The notes below the pieces were generated by a model, which was given only the letters and a program-made list of their open reading frames with translations, was not told the origin of the DNA and did not search any database. Shown in pieces: positions 1 to 8,200 of a stretch of 64,000 nt of DNA. Source of the stretch: Phycisphaeraceae bacterium. Its GTDB lineage: Bacteria; Planctomycetota; Phycisphaerae; Phycisphaerales; UBA1924. The position numbers were made by a program, and so were the translations under genes. Each line of letters opens with the position of its first letter. The stretch's first letter is position 1. The stretch is taken from contig JACKHA010000004.1 of NCBI GenBank assembly GCA_020639215.1, positions 62,001-126,000 of the forward strand, written 5' to 3'.

Positions 1-172
1 TGAGTGGGCCGGCGTGGTTTCTGCGGGCCCGCCGGCAGCCCGAGCGAAACCCCCACGCTTCTCCGGAACGGCCTCCAACCCCAAGGGCCTAGGGAATGAT
101 CCGGGTGCTCCACGAACAGACCGCCCACCCCGCCCATTGAATCGCACGCCTCGTCCTGAGAGGATGACCACC

Positions 173-919
173 ATGCGCCGCACCCTCGCCGCGACCTCCC
201 TGCTCGCCGCCGCCGCGGCGTGCACCCCCGCCCTGGCCCAGCTCTCCGACATCGACCCCAACCACAAGCACGCCTGGGGCGAGAACATCGGCTGGACCAA
301 CTGGCGCGACGCCAACGGCGCGGCCCAGGGCGTCCGCCTCCTGCCCGCCCTCAACGCCCCGCAGTTCCTCGCCGGTTTCGCCTGGAGCGAGAACTGCGGC
401 TGGATCAACATGGGCGACGGCACACCCGCCAACGGCACCGCCTACGCCAACACCACCGGCGCCGACCACGGCGTCAACATCCTGGGCAACAACCTCCTCT
501 CCGGCCTGGCCTGGGGCGAGAACATCGGCTGGATCAACTTCAACACCGCTCCCACCCTCATGGCCTTCGGCCAGGAGGCCCGCTGGGACCCCGCCGCCGG
601 TCGCTTCCGCGGCTACGCCTGGGGCGAGAACGTCGGCTGGATCAACCTCGACCACGCCCAGCACTTCATCGCCGTGCCCCTCTGCGAGCCCGACCTCACC
701 ACCGGCGCGATCCCGGGCCAGCCCGGCTTCGGCGTGCCCAACGGCATCCTCAACAACGAGGACTTCTTCTTCTACCTCACCATCTTCGCCCAGGGCAACC
801 CCGCCGCCGACCTCACCACCGGCGCCATCCCCGGCCAACCGGGCTACGGCGTGCCCAACGGCGTGATCAACAACGAGGACTTCTTCTACTACCTCTCGCT
901 CTTCGCCGCCGGCTGCTGA
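173..919 (+). CDS. Secreted WG-repeat protein with C-terminal duplicated dockerin-like (GC-type) tag
   Basis: I start at ATG 173, with GAGAGG about 9 nt upstream, rather than the in-frame ATG at 164. The N-terminus ([23 protein letters not shown]) is a signal peptide. The mature part carries about four copies of a short [15 protein letters not shown] repeat, probably a small beta-structured exported domain. The last ~80 residues hold two copies of [19 protein letters not shown]2-NNEDFFYYL, opening with Cys and ending in Gly-Cys, as in seven other proteins of this window. From family knowledge such tags are dockerin-like calcium-binding repeats used by planctomycetes for surface attachment; that function is inferred. 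The next gene follows 46 bp later and is probably co-transcribed. Confidence 0.8.
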   Translation: MRRTLAATSLLAAAAACTPALAQLSDIDPNHKHAWGENIGWTNWRDANGAAQGVRLLPALNAPQFLAGFAWSENCGWINMGDGTPANGTAYANTTGADHGVNILGNNLLSGLAWGENIGWINFNTAPTLMAFGQEARWDPAAGRFRGYAWGENVGWINLDHAQHFIAVPLCEPDLTTGAIPGQPGFGVPNGILNNEDFFFYLTIFAQGNPAADLTTGAIPGQPGYGVPNGVINNEDFFYYLSLFAAGC

Positions 920-965
920 AGATCCGACCGCTCCACCTCTCACCGCAAGCACAGGAGGCCAAGCC

Positions 966-1763
966 ATGACACCGAGTTCCACAAGGGCAGTGGGGAGCGC
1001 GATCCTCTTCGCCATCGCGTCGCCCGCCCTCGCCGAGCCGATCGCAAGCCCGTCGGCCATGAGCCCGCACGGGCTGACCGTGGACTTCGAGTCCCAGCCG
1101 TTTGGCCCCGTCGCCTCCCCCCTCACGATCGCCGGCCTCACCTTCACCGCCTCCGGCGGGGATCTCAGCATCTACAGCGTGACCCAATGGGCCGCCAACG
1201 GCACCTTCGTCGAAGGGGCCACGCTCCGCCCGGCCATCGGCTCGAGCAGCAATCCACACACGGACATCGAGATCACCCTGCCCGCACCCGCCCGCGAGGT
1301 CGGGCTCGGCTGGTTCGATCCCAACTTCTCGGGCAACGAACTGCGGGTCTTCGGCACCGGCGCGTCCCCGCTCGAAACGCTGGCCGTGCCCTCCTTTCCC
1401 GCGGGCGGCTGCTGCGCCGCGTTCGTCGGCATCAGACGGGCCGAGGGCGACATCGTCCGCGTGGTCGCACACGTGAGTTCGCCGAGCGACTTCTACTCCA
1501 TCGACAATGTCCGGATCACCTTCGCCTGCCCGCCAGACCTCACCGCCGGCGCCATCGCCGGCCAGCCGGGCTTCGGCGTGCCCAACGGCATCCTCAGCAA
1601 CGACGACTTCTTCTACTACCTCACCATCTTCAGCCAGGCCAACCCCGCCGCCGACCTCACCACCGGCGCCATCCCCGGCCAACCGGGCTACGGCGTGCCC
1701 AACGGCGTGATCAACAACGAGGATTTCTTCTACTACCTGACCATCTTCAGCATGGGCTGCTGA
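966..1763 (+). CDS. Secreted protein with C-terminal dockerin-like (GC-type) tag
   Basis: ATG 966 has a perfect AGGAGG at 953-958. A signal peptide (about residues 1-24, ending SPALAEP) precedes a ~165-residue beta-rich domain beginning LTVDFESQPFGPVASP. That opening and the ending FYSIDNVRITF resemble the exported domains that precede PEP-CTERM-type anchors. The C-terminus repeats the Cys...DLTAGAIAGQPGFG...NNEDFFYYL...GC module twice. It lies directly behind another tagged protein, and a strong terminator follows at 1864-1887. The globular domain's function is not recognised. Confidence 0.8.
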   Translation: MTPSSTRAVGSAILFAIASPALAEPIASPSAMSPHGLTVDFESQPFGPVASPLTIAGLTFTASGGDLSIYSVTQWAANGTFVEGATLRPAIGSSSNPHTDIEITLPAPAREVGLGWFDPNFSGNELRVFGTGASPLETLAVPSFPAGGCCAAFVGIRRAEGDIVRVVAHVSSPSDFYSIDNVRITFACPPDLTAGAIAGQPGFGVPNGILSNDDFFYYLTIFSQANPAADLTTGAIPGQPGYGVPNGVINNEDFFYYLTIFSMGC

Positions 1764-2121
1764 GCAAGAGCCCCGGCGCACGCCCGAGGCCGATCCAACA
1801 CCAAGAGCATCGCCTGCGAAGCCGTCTCACGCGCCACGAGCGCGTTTGAGCGCGCGCCGCTGCGCGCGCACCTTTGTGCGCGCTTTTCCAACCACAATTC
1901 CACCCGACAAACCAAGCCCTCCCCGCACCCCACGCCAGATCGTGGCGCACCGGCGCGCGCCCAAACCCGCTCGCACGGGGGATGGGTAGAGGGTCGCACG
2001 GAACGACCCCCGCGGGCCAGAGCCCGCAAACCCATCCGGCCCGCCAGGGCCTCCACCACACGCCCGCCACGCGCGGGCAAGCCCAGGCCCCCTCGCGGGC
2101 CGAATCGCCCAGGGGTGCGCC
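1764..2121. other. Intergenic gap between tagged proteins and phage-derived module
   Basis: Apart from the terminator at 1864-1887, this 358-bp gap holds no convincing gene. It is GC-rich, and a purine-rich AGGGG at 2109-2113 serves as the likely ribosome binding site of the portal gene. No terminase is encoded here, although that is where one would be expected upstream of a portal gene. Confidence 0.6.
1864..1887 (+). terminator. Rho-independent terminator after the first tagged gene pair
   Basis: A perfect 8-bp GC stem (GCGCGCAC 1864-1871 with GTGCGCGC 1876-1883), a CTTT loop and an immediate TTTT run, 100 bp beyond the stop at 1763. Confidence 0.85.
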
Positions 2122-3588
2122 ATGACCGACCGTCTCCTCGCGTCCGAAGCCGGGGCCTCCACCGACCCCGAAATGTCCACGCTCGCCCGCGCCATCGAGG
2201 CGCACCGGCGCGACGCCCTCCCGCGCCTCGAGCGACTCTGGACCTACTTCCGCAACGCGCCCGAGACGCTCGGCATAGCCCCTTGGGCCTTCCGCCGCAC
2301 CCGCCACGGGCAGGAAACCGGCCTCCCGCCGCGACTCCGCCCCTCCGGCTCCGACCCCCGCCTCGACGACCGCTGGCAGGCCGCGCCCGAGATCGTCATC
2401 GAGAACGACATCGCCTGGCGCATCCAGACCATGGTCGACTTCATGGTCGGGCGACCCGTCCGCATCCTCTCCACCATCGACGACCCCGCACGCGCCGCAC
2501 AGATCGACGCCGCCCTCGACGCGGTCTGGGAGGCCTCCGGCGGAATCGCCCTGCTCCAGGACATGGCCCTGCTCGGGCATGTCTACGGGCACGTCGACCT
2601 GGTCGTCCGCGCCCCCGAACCCACGCACATCCCCGATTCCCCCGCCGACGCCGTCCGCATCGAACTCATCGAGCCGACCCGCGGCCTCGCCCTCCAGAAC
2701 CCCCACGACTTCCGCATCATCGACGCCTACGCCATCCTCACCGACGCCCCCGACACAAGCGAAACCGCAAACCGCGCGTCCCGCGCCGCCCGCCCGGCGC
2801 TCCCGCAATCCACAACCACCACCATCGAACTGCTCACCCCCACCTCGCGCCACATCCTCCGGCGCACCACCGACGCCTTCGAGACCATCGACGAATCAAT
2901 CGAGACCGCCTTCGAAGGCCGCCTGCCCATCGTCCACATCCAGAACGTCGCCCAGCCCTTCCGCTACGAAGGCCTGAGCGAGGTCGAGCAGCTCATCCCG
3001 CTCCAGGACGAACTCAACACCCGCCTGTCCGATCGCGCGAGCCGCGTCACCCTCCAGTCCTTCCGCATGTTCCTGGCCAAGGGCCTCGACAACTTCGACG
3101 GCACCCTCATCGGCCCCGGACGCGTCTTCGCCACCGACAACCCCGACGCCTCCATCCTCCCCTTCGGCGGCGACACCGACAGCCCCTCCGAGGCCCGCCA
3201 CATCGACGAGATCCGCGAGGCCATGGACAAGATCTCCGGCGTGCCCCCGCTGGCCGGCGGCGTCGTCCGCGCCAAACTCGGCAACCTCTCCTCCGCCAAC
3301 GCGCTGCGCATCACGCTGCTCTCCCTGCTGGCCCGAACCGCCCGCAAGCGCTTCGCCTACGGGCGCGGCATCCTCGAGGCCTCGCGCCTCGCACTGGCCG
3401 CCCTCGACGCCGCCGGCATTCTCCGCACCACCCCCGCCGAGCGCTCGCTCCGCCTGGCCTGGCCCGACCCGCTCCCGCCCGACCTCACCCAGGAGATCGC
3501 CGCGGCCAAGGCCAAGCAGGACCTGGGCATCCCGCGCGACCAGATCCTCGCCGAACTCGGCTACGCCCCCGACAACGGCATCGAGTAG
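2122..3588 (+). CDS. Phage portal protein (SPP1 gp6-like)
   Basis: A 488-residue protein with the layout of SPP1-gp6-type portals. There is a basic N-terminus with a long helix (about residues 20-60), the segment IENDIAWRIQTMVDFMVG, then the clip/stem region. The late helical stretch contains EGLSEVEQLIPLQDELN and later ISGVPPLAGGVVRAKLGNLSSANALR, typical of portal wing/crown segments. Portals form the dodecameric ring at the capsid vertex through which DNA passes. Start ATG 2122 follows AGGGG. It heads a module with a scaffold candidate and capsid protein, but no terminase precedes it, so packaging ability is doubtful from what is visible here. Confidence 0.85.
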   Translation: MTDRLLASEAGASTDPEMSTLARAIEAHRRDALPRLERLWTYFRNAPETLGIAPWAFRRTRHGQETGLPPRLRPSGSDPRLDDRWQAAPEIVIENDIAWRIQTMVDFMVGRPVRILSTIDDPARAAQIDAALDAVWEASGGIALLQDMALLGHVYGHVDLVVRAPEPTHIPDSPADAVRIELIEPTRGLALQNPHDFRIIDAYAILTDAPDTSETANRASRAARPALPQSTTTTIELLTPTSRHILRRTTDAFETIDESIETAFEGRLPIVHIQNVAQPFRYEGLSEVEQLIPLQDELNTRLSDRASRVTLQSFRMFLAKGLDNFDGTLIGPGRVFATDNPDASILPFGGDTDSPSEARHIDEIREAMDKISGVPPLAGGVVRAKLGNLSSANALRITLLSLLARTARKRFAYGRGILEASRLALAALDAAGILRTTPAERSLRLAWPDPLPPDLTQEIAAAKAKQDLGIPRDQILAELGYAPDNGIE

Positions 3589-3613
3589 CGGGGCGCTCCG
3601 TTCATCGTCTTGA

Positions 3614-3740
3614 TCCCAACACCGAGACACAGAGGCACAGAGCAGACACAAGCCGGCGAACGCCCATCACCAACTCCTCCAACCCAGTCTCCCCTCGGCC
3701 TTTCTCCTCTCTGTGTCTCTGTGCCTCTGTGTTCAACCAA
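3614..3740. repeat. Inverted short-period array between portal and next gene
   Basis: The left arm reads GAGACACAGAGGCACAGAG; the right arm near 3710-3735 is its complement (CTCTGTGTCTCTGTGCCTC). About 70 bp of unrelated sequence lies between. The unit is about 8 bp (CACAGAGR). As RNA this would form a long imperfect hairpin. Confidence 0.75.
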
Positions 3741-3756
3741 TCTTCAAGGACCACCC

Positions 3757-4155
3757 ATGCCCGACACCACCGACACCGACGACCTCCACACCGCCCTGGC
3801 CGACGCACGCCGCGAACTCGACTCGCTCCGCACGGCCCTGGACACCGCCGAGCGACGCCGCCAGATCGAGCGCGCCCTGGCCGAGGCCGACGCGATCGAC
3901 CTCGAAACCGCCTCGCTGCTCACCGAGGCCGCCGTCAGCCAGATGGACGAGGCCGACATCAACGCCGCGGTGGGCGAACTCAAGCGCCGCAAGCCCTTCC
4001 TGTTCGCCCGTCGCACGCCCCGCTCGACCGCCATGGCCCCGCGGACCCAGCACGACGCCCGGGCCGAGCACCTGGCCGGCGCCCGCGAGGCCGCGGCCAA
4101 CACCGGCGACCGCGCCGCCCTCCTCCGCTACCTCCGCCTCCGCCGCAGCGCCTAG
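3757..4155 (+). CDS. Small coiled-coil protein, scaffold or head-accessory candidate
   Basis: A 132-residue acidic/basic protein between portal and capsid genes. ATG 3757 has AAGGA at 3746-3750. Residues 8-60 form a heptad-rich helix (LHTALADARRELDSLRTALD), followed by a basic segment (LKRRKPFLFARR). The C-terminus is helical with Arg and Ala. Its position and composition suit a scaffolding or head-accessory protein, but no family motif is recognised, so the role is inferred from synteny only. Confidence 0.55.
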   Translation: MPDTTDTDDLHTALADARRELDSLRTALDTAERRRQIERALAEADAIDLETASLLTEAAVSQMDEADINAAVGELKRRKPFLFARRTPRSTAMAPRTQHDARAEHLAGAREAAANTGDRAALLRYLRLRRSA

Positions 4156-4167
4156 CGCAGCGATTCG

Positions 4168-4322
4168 AGTCCACCACGGAGACACAGAGACACAGAGAGA
4201 GTCAAAGCGCGCTCACCCCGCCACGCGCCCCACACCTCTCCTCCCCAAGCCTCCCTCCGTGCCTCCGTGTCTCCGTGGTTCACCCCGTCTTCGTCACTCC
4301 GTCACTCCGTCTCTTCGTCACC
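4168..4322. repeat. Inverted short-period array before the capsid gene
   Basis: Left arm CCACGGAGACACAGAGACAC starts near 4172. The opposing right arm CTCCGTGCCTCCGTGTCTCC near 4257-4277 is followed by a run of CGTCACTC units up to about 4320. Period is about 8 bp. Confidence 0.75.
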
Positions 4323-4336
4323 GAGAAAGGACCCGC

Positions 4337-5506
4337 ATGCCCTTCACTGGCAAAGCCACGTACGACGCCGGCGCCACCCTCCCCGAACTCGCCGAGGACG
4401 TCTCCGACATCGTCTCCATCGTCTCCCCCTACGAGACCCCCCTGCTCGACCACCTGGGCGACCCCCGCGCCCCGGCCCTCTCCACCGTCCACGAGTGGAT
4501 CGAGGACGCACTCCTGCCCAACACCGACCTCATCAACCAGACCACTTTCACCCCCTCCGCCACGACCGCCACCAGCATCACCGTCGACAACGGCGCCTAC
4601 TTCCAGGTCGGCGACCTCGTCCGCCCCGACGAGTCCTCCGAGGTCATGCTCGTCACCGCCATCGCCACCAACACCCTCACCGTCGTCCGCGCCTATGGCG
4701 GCACCACCGCCCAGGCCCTGGCCGACAACATGAAGCTCACCATCCTCGGCAACGCCGCCCTCGAGGGCGCCGCCGCCCCGGCCGCACGCTTCACGACCCG
4801 CGCCCGGCGCAGCAACTACACCCAGATCTTCACCGCCACCGTCGAGGTCTCCGGCTCCATGCAGGCCGCACGCGCCGCCGGCGTCGCCGACGAGGCCGAC
4901 TACCAGAAGGCCGAGCGCATGCGCGAACTCCTCCGCGACCTCGAGAACACCGTCCTCAACGGCGTCGCGCCCGCCGCCACCCAGCAGGGCTCGTCCTCCG
5001 TCCGCCGCTCCATGAACGGCATCATCAACTCCATCGACACCAACATCTTTACCCCCGGCGCCGGCGGCTTCCCCCTCGGCGGCGGCACCGGCGAGGACGA
5101 ACTCACCGAGACCCTCATCAACGCCGCCATGCGACGCATCTGGGACAACGCCTCCGGGCCCGTCGACACCATCGTCGTCGGCGGCGCCCAGAAACGACGC
5201 ATCAACGAGTTCCTCTCCGCCCAGCGCGGCTACGCCCCCAGCGACACCACCCTCCGCTCCCTCGTGTCCGTCTACGAGTCCGACTTCGGCGTCTGCCGAA
5301 TCATCACCTCACGCTGGATGCCCGCCGGCGTCGCCCTCTTCCTCGACTCCTCACGCATCGACGTGCTCCCGCTCGCCGGACGCTCCTTCCAGGCACGCCC
5401 CCTGGCAACCACCGGCGACGCCATCAGCCTCCAGATCCTCGGCGAGTACACCCTCGAGTTCCGCAACGAAGCCGCCCACGGCCTCATCCGCGGCCTCGCG
5501 GCGTAG
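4337..5506 (+). CDS. SU10-type phage major capsid protein
   Basis: A 389-residue protein starting at ATG 4337 (GAGAAAGG upstream). The opening ISP/TP-like stretch VSPYETPLLDHLGD with the following HEWIEDALLP matches the SU10 major capsid protein family (DUF5309). So does the end, SVYESDFGVCRIITSRW, then LATTGDAISLQILGEYTLE. This HK97-fold family builds icosahedral heads. A variable insert around residues 70-130 (TSITVDNGAYFQVGDLV) could be a surface domain. No disabling change is visible: the frame is intact and the family ends are both present. Confidence 0.88.
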   Translation: MPFTGKATYDAGATLPELAEDVSDIVSIVSPYETPLLDHLGDPRAPALSTVHEWIEDALLPNTDLINQTTFTPSATTATSITVDNGAYFQVGDLVRPDESSEVMLVTAIATNTLTVVRAYGGTTAQALADNMKLTILGNAALEGAAAPAARFTTRARRSNYTQIFTATVEVSGSMQAARAAGVADEADYQKAERMRELLRDLENTVLNGVAPAATQQGSSSVRRSMNGIINSIDTNIFTPGAGGFPLGGGTGEDELTETLINAAMRRIWDNASGPVDTIVVGGAQKRRINEFLSAQRGYAPSDTTLRSLVSVYESDFGVCRIITSRWMPAGVALFLDSSRIDVLPLAGRSFQARPLATTGDAISLQILGEYTLEFRNEAAHGLIRGLAA

Positions 5507-5910
5507 TCGAGCCAGGTGCCGAGTGCCAAGTGCCAAGTGCCAAGTGCTGAGTGCTGAGATCTCAAGTCTCGAATCTCAGATCTGAAATCCTCCCGCCTTC
5601 TCCCCCCACTTTCCCCTCTCTCCTCTCTGCTCTCTCCCCAGCACCCCTCCCAACCGCGTGCGGCCACACCACGGGGCGCCGCACGCGTCACCCCGCGGGG
5701 AACCAACCCACCCCGCGGGGCTTCCCGACCCGTCCCTCCCCCCCGCTCTGCCATCCGAAATCTCAAGTCTCAGATCAACAACCCCCCTCCCCGTCCTCGA
5801 TCACTCTCCCTTCTCTCATCTCTCCTCTCTTCCTCTCTGTTCTCTTCTCTTCGTCACTCCGTCACTCCGTCACTCCATCAATCCATCACTCCGTCACTCG
5901 GACCCCCACC
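5507..5910. repeat. 404-bp gap filled with short-period arrays
   Basis: No gene is seen between the capsid and connector genes. From 5514 AGTGCCA-type heptamers repeat. Next come ATCTCAAGTCTC units near 5568 and again near 5757, CCCCGCGGGG palindromes near 5691-5720, and finally CGTCACTC octamers at about 5846-5905. This is far more spacer than phage structural genes normally tolerate. Confidence 0.7.
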
Positions 5911-6549
5911 ATGTTCACCAAAGACCGCGACCTGCTCGCCCTCGAACCCGCACTCTTCCGCGACGTCGCATGGATCGCCCAGCGACTCGTCCGCGGCACC
6001 GGCACCATCGCCGGCACGACCCTCACCCTCGCAACCTCCGACACCACCCTCGAAGCCGCAGGTGTCGCCGCGGGCCACGTCTTGTCGTACGACAACGTCG
6101 CCCTCGAAGTCGTCGAGCGCCTCAGCCCCACAACCGCCACCGTCTCCCGCCCACGCCCCGACCCCGACGATCCACCCATCCCGCCGGCTCCGTCCGCCGC
6201 CAACCTGCTCGCCGAGATCACCACCTTCGCCCCGCAGATCGCCATCATCCACGACCAGCTCCTCCGCATGCTGGGCATCGACCCCGCCGACCCCGAGGCC
6301 CAGGTCACCGAGGCCAGCATCACCAACCCGCGCAGCCTCATCCTCCCCGAGGCCCTGGGCGCCCTGCACCTGATCTACACCGCCGCCGCCGCCCCCCAGC
6401 GCCGCGACGGCCCGCTCGCCGAACGCGCCGACATGTACCGCCGCCGCTACGCCCAGGAACGCCAGCGCACCGTCGTCCGCCTCGACCTCGACAACGACGG
6501 TGTCGCCGACGCCACCCGCCGCTTCTCCGTCGCACAACTCTCCCGCTGA
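5911..6549 (+). CDS. Putative head-completion or connector protein
   Basis: A 212-residue protein directly downstream of the capsid gene. The N-terminal half reads like a small beta domain (GTGTIAGTTLTLATSDTTLEAAG), followed by a helical C-terminus with the acidic LDLDNDGVADATRRF. In dsDNA phages the gene after the capsid protein commonly encodes an adaptor or head-completion protein, which is the only basis for the call. No good Shine-Dalgarno precedes ATG 5911. Confidence 0.45.
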   Translation: MFTKDRDLLALEPALFRDVAWIAQRLVRGTGTIAGTTLTLATSDTTLEAAGVAAGHVLSYDNVALEVVERLSPTTATVSRPRPDPDDPPIPPAPSAANLLAEITTFAPQIAIIHDQLLRMLGIDPADPEAQVTEASITNPRSLILPEALGALHLIYTAAAAPQRRDGPLAERADMYRRRYAQERQRTVVRLDLDNDGVADATRRFSVAQLSR

Positions 6550-6700
6550 ACGTTCACCACGGAGGCACGGAGACACGGAGAGAGCCCGAGAAACGAGGTG
6601 CTCGCGTCGCACAAGGAGTTGTGCCCCGCTCCCATCCCTCTCCGCCTCAACCCTTCGCCTCTCTCCGTGTCTCCGTGTCTCCGTGGTTCACCCCTCCGGA
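6548..6700. repeat. Inverted short-period array, best-matched arms
   Basis: Left arm CCACGGAGGCACGGAGACAC begins at about 6556. The right arm at about 6660-6690 is nearly its exact complement (CTCCGTGTCTCCGTGTCTCC), with roughly 80 bp between. Both arms end next to GTTCACC, in the same orientation. Confidence 0.8.
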
Positions 6701-6706
6701 CAAAAC

Positions 6707-7126
6707 ATGCTCATCCTCAACCCCCGCAACGTCCGCTTCGGCTCCGCCACCTGGCCCGACGTCACCCTCGTCGCCATCGACCGAGACGCCGCACGCCTCG
6801 CCCTCGAATGGTCCGACCTCGGCCCACACCCCGTCTTCGCCGACGCCCCCGAGCAGCGACTCACCATCCGCATCATCCAGGACGCCCCCAGCGACGACAT
6901 CGACACGCCCCGCCCCGGCGACCAGGACACCCTGACCCTCTACACCTCCCCCACCGCCGCCGACGCCCGCAGGCGCAAGCTCACCACCACCGCCGTCATC
7001 ACCTCCATCGCCCACGAACTCTCGCAGACCCGCGCCCACCAGCGCCGCATCACCCTCACCGCCCTCTCCACCGACGGCGCCACCGACCCCATCACCGTCT
7101 CGGACCCGGTGCTGGGCGAAGTGTGA
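6707..7126 (+). CDS. Hypothetical phage-module structural protein
   Basis: A 139-residue, beta-rich protein beginning MLILNPRNVRFGSATWPDV. It contains a string of Asp/Pro-rich loops and ends TDPITVSDPVLGEV. Size, position and Thr/Leu-rich strands suggest a tail-tube or adaptor component, but there is no diagnostic motif. It is bracketed on both sides by short-period repeat arrays. Confidence 0.4.
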   Translation: MLILNPRNVRFGSATWPDVTLVAIDRDAARLALEWSDLGPHPVFADAPEQRLTIRIIQDAPSDDIDTPRPGDQDTLTLYTSPTAADARRRKLTTTAVITSIAHELSQTRAHQRRITLTALSTDGATDPITVSDPVLGEV

Positions 7127-7260
7127 TTCGAGAAGGGGCCAAGGGGCACAGGGACAAAGGCGCAAAGAGACTCCGAGCCCGCAGTCCAACCCGCCATCTC
7201 GTCTGCCTCCCACCCCTTTGCCCCTCTGACCCTTTGCCCCTCAACCCCTTCCTCTTCGGA
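7127..7260. repeat. Inverted GGCACAGGGACAAAGG-type array
   Basis: Left arm GGGCCAAGGGGCACAGGGAC (about 7136) faces right-arm TTTGCCCCTCTGACCCTTTG (about 7217). A different unit sequence from the neighbours has the same geometry. Confidence 0.65.
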
Positions 7261-7267
7261 GCCCCCC

Positions 7268-7675
7268 ATGCCCTCCTCCTTCAACGCCATCGACCTCTTC
7301 GGCCCAGGCCCCCACCGCTTCAGCCTCGCCGCACAGGGCAACGCCATCGTCCCCTTCAGCGAGTACGTCCAGGCCTTCGTCCCCGGCTCCATCGCCTACG
7401 GCCTGCGCGACCTGGACGTCATCGTCACCGGACGCCTCGTCGCCGACACCGAGGCCGCGCTCTGGGCCAGACGCGACGCCATCACCGCCGTGATCCAGTA
7501 CCCGCCGGCCCCCGCCACCCTCATCGACCACCACGGGCGACAGTGGACCTCCATGACCCTGTGGAAATACACCGAGGCCGACCGCACGGACAGAGGCCGC
7601 AAACGCTCCCTCCAGTTCACCGCCATCTTCCGCCAGAACCTTCTCTCGGTCGCCGGCCAGAGCGGCGAGGGCTGA
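7268..7675 (+). CDS. Hypothetical phage-module protein, possible tail component
   Basis: A 135-residue protein (ATG 7268, GGAG at 7257-7260) with alternating strands and one helix. Notable segments are DLDVIVTGRLVADTEAALWARRDAI and, near the end, RKRSLQFTAIFRQ. This mix resembles small tail-completion or baseplate proteins of siphoviruses, an inference from size and order only. Confidence 0.4.
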   Translation: MPSSFNAIDLFGPGPHRFSLAAQGNAIVPFSEYVQAFVPGSIAYGLRDLDVIVTGRLVADTEAALWARRDAITAVIQYPPAPATLIDHHGRQWTSMTLWKYTEADRTDRGRKRSLQFTAIFRQNLLSVAGQSGEG

Positions 7676-7677
7676 CC

Positions 7678-7742
7678 ATCCCCTCCCCCGCGTGCCGGGG
7701 AGGTGTCGGACGAGGCTCCGCGAGTCCGACGAAGGGGGCAGT
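7678..7742 (-). repeat. Dispersed ~65-bp double-hairpin element, copy 1 (inverted)
   Basis: Contains CCCTCCCCCGCGTGCCGGGG, then GTCGGACGAGGCTCCGCGAG and TCCGACGAAGGGGGC. Two further copies in the other orientation lie at 12818-12885 and 13526-13594. Each copy has a GTCAGAC/GTCTGAC-type stem and a CCTCCCCCG/CGGGGGAGG stem. Confidence 0.75.
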
Positions 7743-7823
7743 CGGCATCGAAACACACACCCACCACGTCCCACGCGCGCGAGCCGCGGCGTCCCCGCTC
7801 CGCCCCCGCAACACGGAACGCCA

Positions 7824-8141
7824 ATGGACCCCCTCTCCCTCACCAACCTCGGCGCCGCCGGCCTCATCGCCGCCATGTGGCTCGTCGAACGCCGCGCCGC
7901 CGCCGCACGCGAGCGCGCCCTCGAACAGGCCCACGACCGCCTCATGAGCGAGCGACAGGACGCCGACACTTTGATCCGCCTCGTCCGCGACAGCACCCGC
8001 GCCCTCGTCGCCGTCGAACGAACCCAGCGCGCCGTCCTGGCCCTCCTCGAACGGCTGGCCCAAAGAGAAGGTGCCAAAGCGTCCAGGTGCCAAGGTGCCA
8101 AGGGTGCCGAAACAAGCGCCCTCGACACCCCGACACCTTGA
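7824..8141 (+). CDS. One-TM coiled-coil protein, holin-like candidate
   Basis: A 105-residue protein. A single N-terminal membrane helix (LTNLGAAGLIAAMWLV, about residues 5-21) is followed by a long charged helix (residues 22-80). Phage holins of the one-TM class often look like this and often sit at the end of a structural module, but regulatory membrane proteins look the same. The last ~25 residues (REGAKASRCQGAKGAETS) are encoded by a GGTGCCAAGG repeat array and are probably an accidental extension into the repeat. Confidence 0.4.
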   Translation: MDPLSLTNLGAAGLIAAMWLVERRAAAARERALEQAHDRLMSERQDADTLIRLVRDSTRALVAVERTQRAVLALLERLAQREGAKASRCQGAKGAETSALDTPTP

Positions 8142-8200
8142 ATCCTCGACACCTTCCCTTCGCCCCTCAGCCCCTCTGCCCCTCGACCCCTTCCACAAGC
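8064..8200. repeat. Short-period array overlapping a gene end
   Basis: GGTGCCAAGG-type units (about 8070-8108) inside the 3' end of the holin-like gene face CGACACCTT and GCCCCTC units (about 8125-8196), an inverted arrangement like those upstream. The right part overlaps the 3' end of the convergent DUF2325 gene. Confidence 0.65.

Noticed and set aside
3614..4322. CRISPR-like repeats in the phage module
   Set aside because: Units are ~8 bp, arms inverted and spacers not regular; no cas genes nearby.
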